From the NCBI GenBank assembly GCA_001512995.1, contig LFRY01000057.1, positions 19,750 to 78,182 on the forward strand: DNA of 58,433 nucleotides, given 5' to 3'. The position numbers and the translations under genes are program-made. Position 1 is the stretch's first letter. Each line of letters opens with the position of its first letter. Below, piece by piece: positions 31,489-40,616 of the stretch. The notes below the pieces were generated by a model. That model made no database searches. It was not told the DNA's origin and saw nothing but the letters and a program-made list of their open reading frames with translations. This stretch comes from Acholeplasmatales bacterium DTU067 (lineage in GTDB: Bacteria > Bacillota_I > Bacilli_A > ML615J-28 > CAG-698).

Positions 31489-33601
31489 GAAACTCATCAA
31501 TAATTTGTTCCTCATTGCTTTTTTCATTGTTCTCCTTCTGCTGGCAACCAATAACATTCTTGGCCTGCTTCCGCTTACGATTTACGGTTACTATCTTTTC
31601 CGAAACGAGCGCTTGCTTTTCCGTTTTTCCGCACTTCTGGCTTTACTTTTTCTGATCCATTTTTTCTTTTTGGAGGTGACGATTAAACCGGAAACAGATC
31701 CCGCTTTTTCCGGCGTGGTGATTGGCATTGAAAAGAAAGAAAATTACCAGAAATTGACGCTGAAAAAAGGACACAGACGCTACCTCATCCATGATTATGA
31801 ATTCCTGGATCTTTCTTTGGGGGATGTTGTGGAAGGGTGGGGAAGGGTTTTGCCTGCCGATCCAGCAAGGATAGAGGGCGGTTTTGATTACCGGGCATTT
31901 TTGAAACATCGGAAGGTGGTCAAATGCGTGCGTTCGGAAGAATTGCAGATAAGCTCAAGAAAGTATTCCTGGCGGCGTCTGAAAACTCTCTTTTACAACC
32001 ACCTGGAGAAAAATTTTGAAAAAAATAATTTAATATTTTTAAAAGCCATGCTCGTGGGTGACGATGGTGCTTTTTCCGAAGAACTAAAATTAGCAGTCCA
32101 AAAAAACGGCATTTTACATTTATTCGCGGTATCGGGATTGCATATTATGATATTTGTAGGCATTATTAACAAATTTCTACATTTTTTTAAAATCAAGGAG
32201 AATATAATTATTCTTGCGACCTCAACATTTCTTTGCTTTTATCTGGTGATTACGGGGTTTGCGCCCTCGGTGCTGAGGGCTGCGCTGATGTATTATTGCG
32301 GTGTTTTAAACAAAAAACTCAAGCTCGGATTTTCTTCGTTGGATATTGCTTCTTTCTGTTTTCTGATTTTGATATTGATCAATCCCTATTATATGTATGA
32401 TCATGGCTTTGTTTTGAGTTTTTTTGCTGCTTATACAATCATCCTATTCTCGCCCATGCTTTCTTCGAGGGACCATTTCGTTCAGCTCCTTTCGATTTCG
32501 CTTGCCATAAACATCATCACTCTTCCCGTCATCATCAATCTGAATAATGAAATCAATCTTTTAAGCCCGCTCACGAATGTGATATTCATTGATTTGGTTG
32601 AGATCGTCATGTTGCCAGCATCCCTGCTTGTTGTCGTTTTGCCGTTTCTGGGTGAGGTTTATGAATACCTAGTCATTGCTTTTGAAAAAGCGGCGGTTTA
32701 CCTTGGGGAAAAATTGTACTTACCGCTACGGATTGCGAATTTTTCCTTCCTTTCCGCAGGTATGTATTATTCATTGTTGCTTGCTCTTTGCGTCTTCCAG
32801 CAAAAAAAAACATATAGGCGTTTGTTGATCATTCTCAACCTTGGCTTCCTGTTTCTCTGCTTAAACAAAAACCGCCTGCAAGCGGCAGGGGAGGTTCATT
32901 TTCTTGATCTTTACAACGGTGAAGCCATCTTCATCCAAGCACCCTTCAACCAATGCACCGCTTTGATTGATGCCGGCTCCGGAAGCAACGACGATCTCGT
33001 CAGCTTTCTCAAAAGCAAAGGCATCAGGAGATTGGATTATTTGTTTCTGACGCATGACCATCATGACCATAACGGTGGCGCCTGCGATGTGTATGCAAAT
33101 TTTTCCGTAAAAAAAACGGTGGTCAGTGCATATGATGTTAGTGGTATAGGAAAAAGCGGGAACGTTTTGCGCGTCCGCGCGGGGGACAGGGTTGCCTGCG
33201 GGAAGATAAATTTCATGATTCTTCATCCAGATCGCGATTATGGCGATGAAAACGACAACAGCATCGTGATTCTTGCGCGCATCGGGAATAAAAATTTCCT
33301 TTTCCTGGGGGATGTCGGAAGAAAAATCGAAGAAAAACTTTTGAACTATGATTTGCAGGTTAATGTCATAAAAATCGCGCATCACGGAAGCAGGACATCG
33401 ACGAGCCCCTCATTCATCAGAAGTTTGCGTCCGCAACATGCGATCATTCAGACGGGCAGGGGTGAAAGGTTCGGATTCCCACACACAGAGACCATCGCGA
33501 CTCTGGAAGGAAACGGCGTCATCATTTACCGCACCGATTTGCATTATTCGATCAAATACCGCTTCCGAAAAAATGAAAGTATATTTGAAACCATGGGGTG
33601 A
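31430..33601 (+). CDS. comEC: competence DNA uptake channel ComEC
   Basis: Channel that carries single-stranded DNA across the membrane during transformation. About 720 residues: an N-terminal membrane and OB-like DUF4131 region (about 25-170), the Competence domain with AVSGLHIMIFVGI and several membrane segments (about 220-480), and a C-terminal metallo-beta-lactamase domain with LTHDHHDHNGG, FLFLGDVG and IAHHGSRTSTSP. All three domains look intact. The start is uncertain: ATG 31430 lies inside comEA and has only a weak site; TTG 31505 just after the comEA stop is an alternative with AGGA at 31487-31490. Confidence 0.9.
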   Translation: MFRAFPKIFLNRLKNSSPYRKLINNLFLIAFFIVLLLLATNNILGLLPLTIYGYYLFRNERLLFRFSALLALLFLIHFFFLEVTIKPETDPAFSGVVIGIEKKENYQKLTLKKGHRRYLIHDYEFLDLSLGDVVEGWGRVLPADPARIEGGFDYRAFLKHRKVVKCVRSEELQISSRKYSWRRLKTLFYNHLEKNFEKNNLIFLKAMLVGDDGAFSEELKLAVQKNGILHLFAVSGLHIMIFVGIINKFLHFFKIKENIIILATSTFLCFYLVITGFAPSVLRAALMYYCGVLNKKLKLGFSSLDIASFCFLILILINPYYMYDHGFVLSFFAAYTIILFSPMLSSRDHFVQLLSISLAINIITLPVIINLNNEINLLSPLTNVIFIDLVEIVMLPASLLVVVLPFLGEVYEYLVIAFEKAAVYLGEKLYLPLRIANFSFLSAGMYYSLLLALCVFQQKKTYRRLLIILNLGFLFLCLNKNRLQAAGEVHFLDLYNGEAIFIQAPFNQCTALIDAGSGSNDDLVSFLKSKGIRRLDYLFLTHDHHDHNGGACDVYANFSVKKTVVSAYDVSGIGKSGNVLRVRAGDRVACGKINFMILHPDRDYGDENDNSIVILARIGNKNFLFLGDVGRKIEEKLLNYDLQVNVIKIAHHGSRTSTSPSFIRSLRPQHAIIQTGRGERFGFPHTETIATLEGNGVIIYRTDLHYSIKYRFRKNESIFETMG

Positions 33602-33615
33602 ATAATAATCTTGTC

Positions 33616-33647
33616 CATTAAATGTTATTTTATAATAACATTTAATG
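33616..33647. repeat. perfect 13-bp AT-rich inverted repeat
   Basis: CATTAAATGTTAT (33616-33628), 6-base loop, ATAACATTTAATG (33635-33647). It has no U-tail of its own and lies between comEC and a separate UUCG-loop terminator. It could be an mRNA 3'-end structure or a protein-binding operator. Confidence 0.7.
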
Positions 33648-33656
33648 AGTATATAT

Positions 33657-33683
33657 AAAAGGCGCCTTCGGGTGCCTTTTCTC
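33657..33683 (+). terminator. intrinsic terminator after comEC
   Basis: AAAAGGCGCC (33657-33666), UUCG-type loop TTCG, GGTGCCTTTT (33671-33680), with one G-T wobble in the stem. Confidence 0.85.
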
Positions 33684-33691
33684 CATTCTCC

Positions 33692-33720
33692 TTGACAAAC
33701 AATTATCGTTGTTTTATTAT
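33692..33720 (+). promoter_or_regulatory. sigma-A type promoter of the zinc-ribbon gene and holA
   Basis: Consensus TTGACA (33692-33697), 17 bases, TATTAT (33715-33720). Confidence 0.75.
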
Positions 33721-33737
33721 AATAACGGAGGGAAATT

Positions 33738-34448
33738 ATGTATTGTAGGAATTGCGGAAGGGAAATCCCGACAGAAGCAAATTTCTGTCCGGATTGCGGA
33801 AGCAGCATTGCGGAAGTTCGGACGCAAAGCGGAAATTATTCCGCGACGGCCACCATTGCAACCGGAGCGTTTGCCATAGTGGCGAGCATGTTCTTGGAAA
33901 GAACCATCGCCCTCATCGGGATTCCTTTCGGAATATTTGCAATCATCAGCGGCATCAAACTATTAAAAACCCCCCTGCTTAAGAAAGCGCTGCTCGGGAT
34001 GACTTTCGGTCTTTTGGCCGTCATCTTCGGGGTTATTTTCATAATTCAATGGGGTGTTCAAATTAAGACACTGAATGAACTCAGCGCAAAGGTCGAGAAG
34101 AATTTTTCGCTTGTGCTTCCGGAAAGGGAACCGGACTATGCGCTCCTGTATTTTGACAGATATGATGATGCATCCTTTTGGGCGAATGAATACCATTTTG
34201 ATTTGAATGATTCTGAATATGAAGCTCTATTGGATCAGAATCTCGGATGGCACCTGTATGAAAACAATTCCGTTGCCAAGCATTTCTCACACTTCTTGGG
34301 CATTGAAAAAGGTGATTATACATGCATTGACAACAATCAAGAAGGCTTGCTTGTTTCCGATTTTGAAAAAAGAGAAGAATTCAATTATTGGGCGCTCATC
34401 CTCGATCATGAAAACAGAATACTTATCATTTATGAGATTTGGAAGTGA
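33738..34448 (+). CDS. zinc-ribbon membrane protein
   Basis: 236 residues. An N-terminal zinc ribbon (CRNCGREIPTEANFCPDCG: C3, C6, C17, C20) is followed by two hydrophobic segments (about 34-75 and 80-102, the latter LLGMTFGLLAVIFGVIFIIQ) and a C-terminal domain of about 130 residues with many aromatic and acidic residues. The ribbon plus DUF4190-like two-helix arrangement is common in Firmicutes proteins of unknown role. GGAGGG serves as SD. It has a consensus promoter and precedes holA by 3 bases, so holA depends on this transcript. Confidence 0.7.
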   Translation: MYCRNCGREIPTEANFCPDCGSSIAEVRTQSGNYSATATIATGAFAIVASMFLERTIALIGIPFGIFAIISGIKLLKTPLLKKALLGMTFGLLAVIFGVIFIIQWGVQIKTLNELSAKVEKNFSLVLPEREPDYALLYFDRYDDASFWANEYHFDLNDSEYEALLDQNLGWHLYENNSVAKHFSHFLGIEKGDYTCIDNNQEGLLVSDFEKREEFNYWALILDHENRILIIYEIWK

Positions 34449-34451
34449 ATT

Positions 34452-35414
34452 ATGGAATTGACAAGCATTTATTTATTTACCGGTCCGGAAACTTTTTTGA
34501 TTGACAACAAAATAAAGAGAATTGTTCTGGAATCGGGCGCTGACGAATTTAACATCAGCAGGTACGACGAAGAAGAGACGGGCATCGGCGAAGCGATCCG
34601 CGATGCCGCCACGCCGCCGTTCATGGCTGAAAGAAAAGTCGTGATCATCAAAAATCCCTTGTTTCTTACGAGCGAGAAAAATTTAGAGCTTTTGGAAAAT
34701 TCCGCCTTTCTGAATTATTTGAACCATCCCTTAAATTCCACCGTTTTGATTATTAATGCGGGAAATTTGAAGTTGGATGAACGAAAGGAAGTAGTGAAAC
34801 AATTGAAAAAAACCGCACATGTGGAAGAAGTGCGGCCGCTTTCGGAAATCGAAATCACCGGCTGGGTCAAAAGGCAGTGCACTCTGAACAGCGTGGCGAT
34901 TAAGGATGACGCAATCAAAATTTTTCTCAGACTCGCCGGTTCGAATCTGCAGAACGCCAAAAACGAATTGGACAAATTAATTAATTATGTCGGCCCTTCC
35001 GGAACAATTTCCGCTGACATTGTCCGGCGGGTTGTTGTAAAAGAGATATACAATGACGTTTATGCCCTGACCAATTCGATTCTGGATCAGGACAAAGCGA
35101 AAATCATCAACATCTATAATGAATTGCTCGCTTCGGGAAACGACGTGCATTATCTTTTCAGTTTGGTTGCGAAGAGCCTCAGGGAAACCCTCCTGGCCCG
35201 CATCATGCTGGAATCCGGCTATACCCAAGCCGACATTGCTAAAAAAATGAACATCAGCAGCGGCAGGGCCTATTATTTGGTCAAAAACGCGCGCGCCGTT
35301 GATTTGGAGAAAATCAAGAGGAATGTGAAAAAATTGGGGGATTTGGATTTTAGGATTAAAAGCGGCCAAATAGACATCAAAAGCGGATTTGAATTCTTCC
35401 TGTTTGGGTTATAA
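34452..35414 (+). CDS. holA: DNA polymerase III subunit delta
   Basis: Clamp-loader subunit that opens the sliding clamp. 320 residues with the HolA layout: N-terminal LYLFTGPETFLIDNKIKRI-like opening (here IYLFTGPETFLIDNKI), ATPPFMAERKVVIIKNP, the lidless AAA-like domains, and the C-terminal collar helix region VHYLFSLVAKSLRETLLARIML. In Bacillus holA (yqeN) lies between comEC and rpsT; here the rhamnose locus separates holA from rpsT. Confidence 0.92.
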   Translation: MELTSIYLFTGPETFLIDNKIKRIVLESGADEFNISRYDEEETGIGEAIRDAATPPFMAERKVVIIKNPLFLTSEKNLELLENSAFLNYLNHPLNSTVLIINAGNLKLDERKEVVKQLKKTAHVEEVRPLSEIEITGWVKRQCTLNSVAIKDDAIKIFLRLAGSNLQNAKNELDKLINYVGPSGTISADIVRRVVVKEIYNDVYALTNSILDQDKAKIINIYNELLASGNDVHYLFSLVAKSLRETLLARIMLESGYTQADIAKKMNISSGRAYYLVKNARAVDLEKIKRNVKKLGDLDFRIKSGQIDIKSGFEFFLFGL

Positions 35415-35415
35415 A

Positions 35416-35441
35416 AAATAGGGGCGGGGCCCCTTTTATTT
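35416..35441. terminator. bidirectional terminator between holA and the deoR-type regulator
   Basis: AGGGG and CCCCTT pair around CGGG, flanked by AAAAAATA on the left and TTTTATTTTTTT on the right, so it can act for both convergent genes. Confidence 0.75.
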
Positions 35442-35443
35442 TT

Positions 35444-36202
35444 TTATGCGATAATTAACCTGACGCCGGCTTCCGCCAACATATTGACGTATTTTTGTTC
35501 AGGTTCGCGGTCGGTAACCAAATAGTCGATGTCCTTGAAATCAGAACTCCTGCATAAAAAGGTTTTATCGAATTTTGTGTGATCGGCAAGCAGGATGTGA
35601 ATTTTTGAATTTTTCAACATTTCCCTCTTTACCATGCATTGTTCTGGGTTTGCCTCAGTTATTCCTTGGGGAGAAATTCCGGCGCAGGAAAACAAAAATG
35701 CATTGCAGTTGAACTTATTGATGTATTCGATCGTGTCGGCGCCGAGGATGGAATTCGTCTTTACATTCACGAAGCCCGGAGTGATGTAGACATTTGCGGA
35801 AGATGACTGCATGAGGATGGCGGCATTGTTCAGACCATTGGTGATGACGGTCACGTCCTGCAGATTGTTGAACAGATAAAGAAGATGCCCGATTGTGGTG
35901 CTGGAATCGACGAAATAAGATTGGTTGTTTTGGAGGAGTTCAATACATTTGCCGGCAATTTTTCTTTTTTCGCTGACTTGCTTTTGTTCGCGAATAAGGA
36001 TTGAGGATTCGTTTGCGATTGATTCCACAATCATTGCTCCACCGTATGTTCGTTTGATCAGACCCTTTTGTTCCATTTTTGTCAGATCGCGCCGCAAAGT
36101 GGCTTCGCTCACATAGAGAATTTCCATTAGTTTTTTTGTGGAAACGGCCTTTTCCTTCTGTAAAATTTCCAGTATTTTTTGATGTCTTTCGCTGATGAGC
36201 AT
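35444..36202 (-). CDS. DeoR-family transcriptional regulator of the rhamnose genes
   Basis: 252 residues. N-terminal winged helix-turn-helix (ERHQKILEILQKEKAVSTKKLMEILYVSEATLRRDLTKME) and a C-terminal sugar-phosphate sensor domain (DSSTTIGHLLYLF, VITNGLNNA, LLADHTKFDK, VTDREP). It is divergent from rhaB, and the two promoters share a 150-base region, so it almost certainly controls the rhamnose operon; DeoR proteins usually act as repressors released by a phosphorylated sugar. SD AAAGGA. The inducer (perhaps rhamnulose 1-phosphate) is inference. Confidence 0.88.
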   Translation of the reverse strand: MLISERHQKILEILQKEKAVSTKKLMEILYVSEATLRRDLTKMEQKGLIKRTYGGAMIVESIANESSILIREQKQVSEKRKIAGKCIELLQNNQSYFVDSSTTIGHLLYLFNNLQDVTVITNGLNNAAILMQSSSANVYITPGFVNVKTNSILGADTIEYINKFNCNAFLFSCAGISPQGITEANPEQCMVKREMLKNSKIHILLADHTKFDKTFLCRSSDFKDIDYLVTDREPEQKYVNMLAEAGVRLIIA

Positions 36203-36248
36203 GTTTTTCCTTTCTCATTAATGAACGTTTATGATTGATTTTAATTGG

Positions 36249-36277
36249 ATTATAACAAAAATATGAATATTTGTCAA
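36249..36277 (-). promoter_or_regulatory. sigma-A type promoter of the deoR-type regulator
   Basis: On the minus strand TTGACA (36277-36272), 17 bases, TATAAT (36254-36249): full consensus at both elements. Confidence 0.75.
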
Positions 36278-36292
36278 AATGTCTGTCAAAGA

Positions 36293-36322
36293 TTGACATA
36301 TTCAATCATTTCCAATTATACT
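36293..36322 (+). promoter_or_regulatory. sigma-A type promoter of the rhamnose operon with possible operator
   Basis: TTGACA (36293-36298), 18 bases, TATACT (36317-36322). Two copies of TGTCAAA (36272-36278 and 36284-36290) stand 12 bases apart just upstream, and the first also forms the -35 of the divergent regulator promoter. They are candidates for the DeoR operator. Confidence 0.65.
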
Positions 36323-36346
36323 TTGGTTAGGAAAAGAGGCAAATGC

Positions 36347-37816
36347 ATGAAAACGTATTACTTATCGATTGATTTGGGCGCTTCCAGCGGGCGGGCAATT
36401 GTTACGGAAAAGGTCGGCTGGGACCTATTGTTTCACGAGATCCATCGTTTCAAAAACCGAATTTATGAGGAAAGAGGAACACTCTATTGGGATTTTTCGT
36501 GGATTTATGCAAATGTTCTAAAAAGCATTGAAATGGCTTTCGAAAGGTATCCCGAGATTAAGGCCATCGGCATCGACTCCTGGGGTGTCGATTATGGTTT
36601 GCTCGATGCTTCGGGGGAACTTATGCGCGATCCTGCCTGCTATCGGGACGCACGCGGTCGGAAAGCGGAAGAAATTGTTTACGCCGTAATTGACAAAAAG
36701 CGCCATTACCGAGCAACAGGCATCCAGCACCTCCATTTCAACACAATTTTTCAACTTGCTTATGATGCCCATTATGAACCGGAAATCTTCCGAAAAGCCG
36801 CCAAGGTTCTCCTCATTCCGGATCTAATCGCATATATGCTTACTGGAAAGCAGAGGGCGGAAATCACCAATCTTTCCACTACCGGGCTCTTTTCTCCCTT
36901 CACGGGTTCCCTCATTCCGGAAAGCGAAGCCTTGGGCATCGGGGAGGATCTCTTTCCCGAAAAGATTGAACCGGGAGAAGCATACGGACTGCTGAAAGAA
37001 GCCCTTTCCCGTCGCTTGGGCGTTCCGCAGGTACCCGTGGTCGCGGTCTGCTCGCACGATACGGCCAGCGCCGTGCTGACGGTGGAGGACGCCGCAAACC
37101 GCGTTTACATCAGTTCCGGGACTTGGAGCCTTTGCGGGACGGTGCTTGACGAACCCGATGTCTCCGAGACTGCCTACCTCAACAATTTTACAAACGAACT
37201 TGGCCAGGGCGGAAAAATCCGTTTCTTAAAGAACATCGCGGGATTATGGATAGCAAATGAATGCCGGCGCGCTTGGAGCGAAGCTGGAAAGAATTTCAGT
37301 TATGAAGAACTCAACAGCATGGCGGCGCAGGCCCCGGGCTTCCGGACACTTTTCGACCCGGACGATCCTCTTTTCGTGGAACCGGGAATGATGCCTGAGC
37401 GAATCCGGGATTATTGCCTCCGTAGCGGGGAAACGGTGCCCGAAGGGGCAGGCGCATACTATCGCGCTGTCTACGACAGCTTGGCTTGCAAATATCGTTA
37501 TGTAATTGAGGGATTGGAGTCGATCGTCGGTCGGAGGTACGATGCGATCGTCATCATCGGCGGTGGCAGCAGAATCGACTTATTGAACCAACTGACGGCA
37601 TCGGTTACCGGAAAGAAAGTCGTAACCGGAGCGCAGGAAGCGACCATCATGGGGAATGCTCTCATTTTGATGCTTTACGGAGGGGACGTCTCCACGGTCG
37701 CAGAAGGCAGAAGGTTGCTTATGGAGACGGAGGGCGAAAAACGGTATTTACCGCTTGAAGATGATGATTATGCCGGCCATTATCAGAGATTTTTGGAAAG
37801 GATGAAGAAAAATTGA
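36347..37816 (+). CDS. rhaB: rhamnulokinase
   Basis: Phosphorylates L-rhamnulose to L-rhamnulose 1-phosphate. FGGY-kinase family, 489 residues: [11 protein letters not shown] at the start (ATP site), [22 protein letters not shown], the phosphate motif [12 protein letters not shown] (about 245-256) and the adenosine motif [17 protein letters not shown] lies 7 bases before ATG 36347. The rhaA start (TTG) overlaps the stop. First gene of the rhamnose operon. Confidence 0.95.
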   Translation: MKTYYLSIDLGASSGRAIVTEKVGWDLLFHEIHRFKNRIYEERGTLYWDFSWIYANVLKSIEMAFERYPEIKAIGIDSWGVDYGLLDASGELMRDPACYRDARGRKAEEIVYAVIDKKRHYRATGIQHLHFNTIFQLAYDAHYEPEIFRKAAKVLLIPDLIAYMLTGKQRAEITNLSTTGLFSPFTGSLIPESEALGIGEDLFPEKIEPGEAYGLLKEALSRRLGVPQVPVVAVCSHDTASAVLTVEDAANRVYISSGTWSLCGTVLDEPDVSETAYLNNFTNELGQGGKIRFLKNIAGLWIANECRRAWSEAGKNFSYEELNSMAAQAPGFRTLFDPDDPLFVEPGMMPERIRDYCLRSGETVPEGAGAYYRAVYDSLACKYRYVIEGLESIVGRRYDAIVIIGGGSRIDLLNQLTASVTGKKVVTGAQEATIMGNALILMLYGGDVSTVAEGRRLLMETEGEKRYLPLEDDDYAGHYQRFLERMKKN

Positions 37817-39051
37817 TACACGAACATTATGCGTTAGCCAAGAAAATATATGCCAAAATCGGGGTTGACACCGATGCGGCGTTAGCCAAACTGAAGAAAG
37901 TGAAAATCTCCTTGCAATGTTGGCAGGGAGACGATGTGGAAGGGTTTTTGTTTAAGGAGAACGCCCTGTCCGGAGGCATACAGGTTACCGGGAACTATCC
38001 CGGAAAAGCCCGCAACGCAGAGGAACTGCGGTCGGATTTTGAAATGGCTTTGAGTCTGATTCCAGGTAAACACAAGGTTAACCTGCATGCGATTTATGCC
38101 GACACCGATGAAAAAGTCGACTTGGATGAATTGGAACCCAGGCATTTCTCTTCCTGGGTGGAATGGGCGAAAACGCAGGGAGTCGGACTCGATTTTAATC
38201 CGACTTGCTTTTCCCACGAGAAAGCGGAGAGCGGTTTCACGCTTTCTTCCGCCGATACTAAAATCAGGGATTTTTGGATTAGGCATTGCCGGGCATCCCG
38301 AAAAATCGGCGCTTATTTCGGAAAAGAACTCGGACAGAAAGCGGTCGTGAACATCTGGATTCCTGACGGATATAAAGACCTTCCGGTGGATCGCTATGGT
38401 CCGCGCGCACGTTTGAAAGAAGCACTTGACATCATTTATTCGGACAAATACGATGACGAATACATTTTTGACGCCATAGAGCCGAAACTCTTCGGTATTG
38501 GAGCAGAAGCTTATACGGTCGGTTCGAGTGAATTCTATTTCGGCTATGCCGTCGAAAACGGCAAAGCTCTTTGCCTCGACACCGGTCACTTCCATCCGAC
38601 CGAAAGTGTTGCCGATAAAATTTCGGCCGTCCTCCTTTATACAAAAGAGCTTTTGCTTCACATCTCTCGACCGATGCGCTGGGATTCCGACCATGTTGTG
38701 ATTTTTGACGACGAGCTCGGTGCTCTCGCCTCGGAGTTAGTCAGAAATAGTTTTTTGGAAAGAACCCACATCGGATTGGATTTTTTTGACGCTTCAATAA
38801 ATCGGATCGCAGCTTGGGTCATCGGTGCTCGCAGCGTCCAAAAAGCATTGTTAAGGGCTTTTCTCGAACCAATCGAGCTGCTCAAAGAATACGAAGCCAA
38901 GGGGGATTACACCTCACGTTTGGCGCTTATGGAAGAACTGAAAAATTACCCGCACGGAGCCGTGTACGATTATTTCTGTGTGACGGAGGGTGTTTCTGCG
39001 AAAGACTGGCTCGATAAAGTAAGAAATTATGAAAAAACACTCAAGAGGTAG
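37813..39051 (+). CDS. rhaA: L-rhamnose isomerase
   Basis: Converts L-rhamnose to L-rhamnulose; metal-dependent TIM barrel. 412 residues, full length. Landmarks are the N-terminal [16 protein letters not shown]-type [35 protein letters not shown] and the metal-site [14 protein letters not shown], with the late WDSDHVV. It starts at TTG 37813 within TTGA, overlapping the rhaB stop, which implies coupled translation. Confidence 0.95.
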   Translation: MIHEHYALAKKIYAKIGVDTDAALAKLKKVKISLQCWQGDDVEGFLFKENALSGGIQVTGNYPGKARNAEELRSDFEMALSLIPGKHKVNLHAIYADTDEKVDLDELEPRHFSSWVEWAKTQGVGLDFNPTCFSHEKAESGFTLSSADTKIRDFWIRHCRASRKIGAYFGKELGQKAVVNIWIPDGYKDLPVDRYGPRARLKEALDIIYSDKYDDEYIFDAIEPKLFGIGAEAYTVGSSEFYFGYAVENGKALCLDTGHFHPTESVADKISAVLLYTKELLLHISRPMRWDSDHVVIFDDELGALASELVRNSFLERTHIGLDFFDASINRIAAWVIGARSVQKALLRAFLEPIELLKEYEAKGDYTSRLALMEELKNYPHGAVYDYFCVTEGVSAKDWLDKVRNYEKTLKR

Positions 39052-39066
39052 AAAGGTAGAAGAATA

Positions 39067-39879
39067 ATGAAGGACATTTTCACTTCCCCTTTTGTCGCGG
39101 AATTTTGCGATTTAATTGACAATATGTACCGCCTCGGCTGGGACGAGCGCAATGGAGGAAATGTTTCCTATATTCTTAATGAAGAGGAAGTAGCAGAGTA
39201 TTTGGATCCCGAGTCATCCATTCGTACGCTCAATATCGGTTGCAATGCATCAGCTTTATCAGGAAAAATTCTTCTCGTCACTGGCAGCGGTAAATATTTC
39301 AAAAACATAAAAAAAGATCCGGAAGCAAATATCGGCATAATGAAAATAAACTCGGACGGGAAAACGGCTTCGCTCCTGTGGGGACTGAATGACGGCGCGG
39401 TTCCCACTTCGGAACTTCCTACGCATTTGCTGGCACATGCGGAAAGGCTGAAAGCCGATCCCGATCATAGGGTTGTAATCCACACGCACGCGACCAATCT
39501 TGTTGCCATGACATTTGTTCATAGTTTGAACGAAAAGGAATTCACAAGGACGCTTTGGAAAATGAATACCGAATGCTTAGTCGTTTTTCCCGACGGAATA
39601 GGCGTTCTTCCCTGGATGGTTTGCGGGAATGAGGAAATCGCATGCAGGACGGCTGAGAAACTGCGCGCCTCCCGTCTAGTGATTTGGGCTATGCACGGAG
39701 TCATCGGCGTCGGAAAAACGCTCGATGATGCTTTCGGTCTTATCGAAACGGCCGAGAAGGCAGCAGAAACTTATTTCAAAATTTCCGGATTTGCAGAGAA
39801 AAAGGGAATCACCGATGAGCAGTTAAAATCTTTGGCTTCAGCGTTTAAAGTCAACACCAAACCTGGTTATTTAGATTGA
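39067..39879 (+). CDS. rhaD: rhamnulose-1-phosphate aldolase
   Basis: Class II aldolase splitting L-rhamnulose 1-phosphate into dihydroxyacetone phosphate and L-lactaldehyde. 270 residues with LGWDERNGGNVSY near the start, GSGKYFKN, SELPTHLLAHAERL, the zinc-binding HTHATNLVAMTF (about 138-149) and the late MHGVIGVGKTLDDAF supplying another histidine. It completes the kinase-isomerase-aldolase set. No lactaldehyde reductase, mutarotase or rhamnose transporter is seen nearby. Confidence 0.95.
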   Translation: MKDIFTSPFVAEFCDLIDNMYRLGWDERNGGNVSYILNEEEVAEYLDPESSIRTLNIGCNASALSGKILLVTGSGKYFKNIKKDPEANIGIMKINSDGKTASLLWGLNDGAVPTSELPTHLLAHAERLKADPDHRVVIHTHATNLVAMTFVHSLNEKEFTRTLWKMNTECLVVFPDGIGVLPWMVCGNEEIACRTAEKLRASRLVIWAMHGVIGVGKTLDDAFGLIETAEKAAETYFKISGFAEKKGITDEQLKSLASAFKVNTKPGYLD

Positions 39880-39886
39880 AAGAGGG

Positions 39887-40537
39887 ATGAATTTGAAAAA
39901 AGAAGCAGTATGGATCTGGTATCCCGGAGATTTTGAAATCGCTCTTGCCAAGAAGGTAATGACCAGGAGATACGAAATTGTATTTATTCCTCCCTTTTGG
40001 CGTTTAGACGATTGTTACCATAATGTAAAATTTATGAAGGAGGTTTTGCTCAATAAACCGGAAATTCTTAATATAAAGAGCGAAGGTAAAACAAACGTTT
40101 CAATTAACGGAAGATATGTTTACGGTTTTTCTGGTTTGCTCAAGCTTCCACCTGGCAAATGGCTATTAGAGATTGTTTGTTTTAATCCCGACGGCCTTCC
40201 TGCCATTTTGGTTGAAGGCGAAGAAATTATATCTGATTTGAGTTGGAAGGTGACATGCGGAGATGGAAAATATGTAAAGGTCGGGACTAGCCGTCTTGTC
40301 AATAAAAAACCCTCGCCTAACGATGTTCGCTTGCCGACCGAAATCCGTTTTCCGTTAAGGGAGTTTAAAGTTGACGATAAAACAATATACGATTTCGGCG
40401 AAGAAATGATGGCCTACCTTTAAATTGATGGAGTAGAAGGATCGGGCAACATAGCTATATATTATGGCGATTATGCTTTTAAATCTCCGATGGATTTGAT
40501 TAAGTTATTAGAAAAGACAAACAAAAAAACCTTCTGA
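39887..40537 (+). pseudogene. truncated, stop-interrupted GH78 alpha-L-rhamnosidase remnant
   Basis: The frame begins like a GH78 alpha-L-rhamnosidase N-terminal domain (AVWIWYPGDFEIALAKKV, FIPPFWRLDDCY). It stops at TAA 40421-40423 after GEEMMAYL, yet the same frame continues with IDGVEGSGNIAIYYGDYAF, which is how this family reads on, and ends at TGA 40535-40537. So there is an in-frame nonsense change (a lysine-like AAA to TAA would explain it) plus loss of the whole catalytic part, about 215 codons remaining of a protein normally over 600. It once released rhamnose from glycans for the upstream genes. Confidence 0.8.
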
Positions 40538-40560
40538 TATCGGAAGGTTTTTTTTTTTTA
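40526..40560 (+). terminator. intrinsic terminator ending the rhamnose operon
   Basis: AACCTTC and GAAGGTT pair around TGATATCG, followed by about ten T. The stem includes the last codons of the rhamnosidase remnant. Confidence 0.85.
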
Positions 40561-40578
40561 AGGAAGCTTTATATTGAT

Positions 40579-40608
40579 ATAAAAAAAGGTTGTTGATGGC
40601 CAACAACC
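40579..40608 (-). terminator. intrinsic terminator of rpsT
   Basis: On the minus strand GGTTGTTG (40608-40601) pairs with CAACAACC (40595-40588), then seven T (40587-40581). Confidence 0.85.
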
Positions 40609-40616
40609 GGGGGGGT

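Noticed and set aside
33470-33490. GGTTCGGATTCC resembling a tRNA T-arm
   Set aside because: It lies inside the metallo-beta-lactamase domain of comEC and no acceptor or anticodon arms can be folded around it. I found no tRNA, rRNA or CRISPR array in the window.
33611-33636. Promoter-like TTGTCC and TATAAT around the 13-bp palindrome after comEC
   Set aside because: The spacer is only 14 bases, and the consensus promoter at 33692-33720 explains the next gene.
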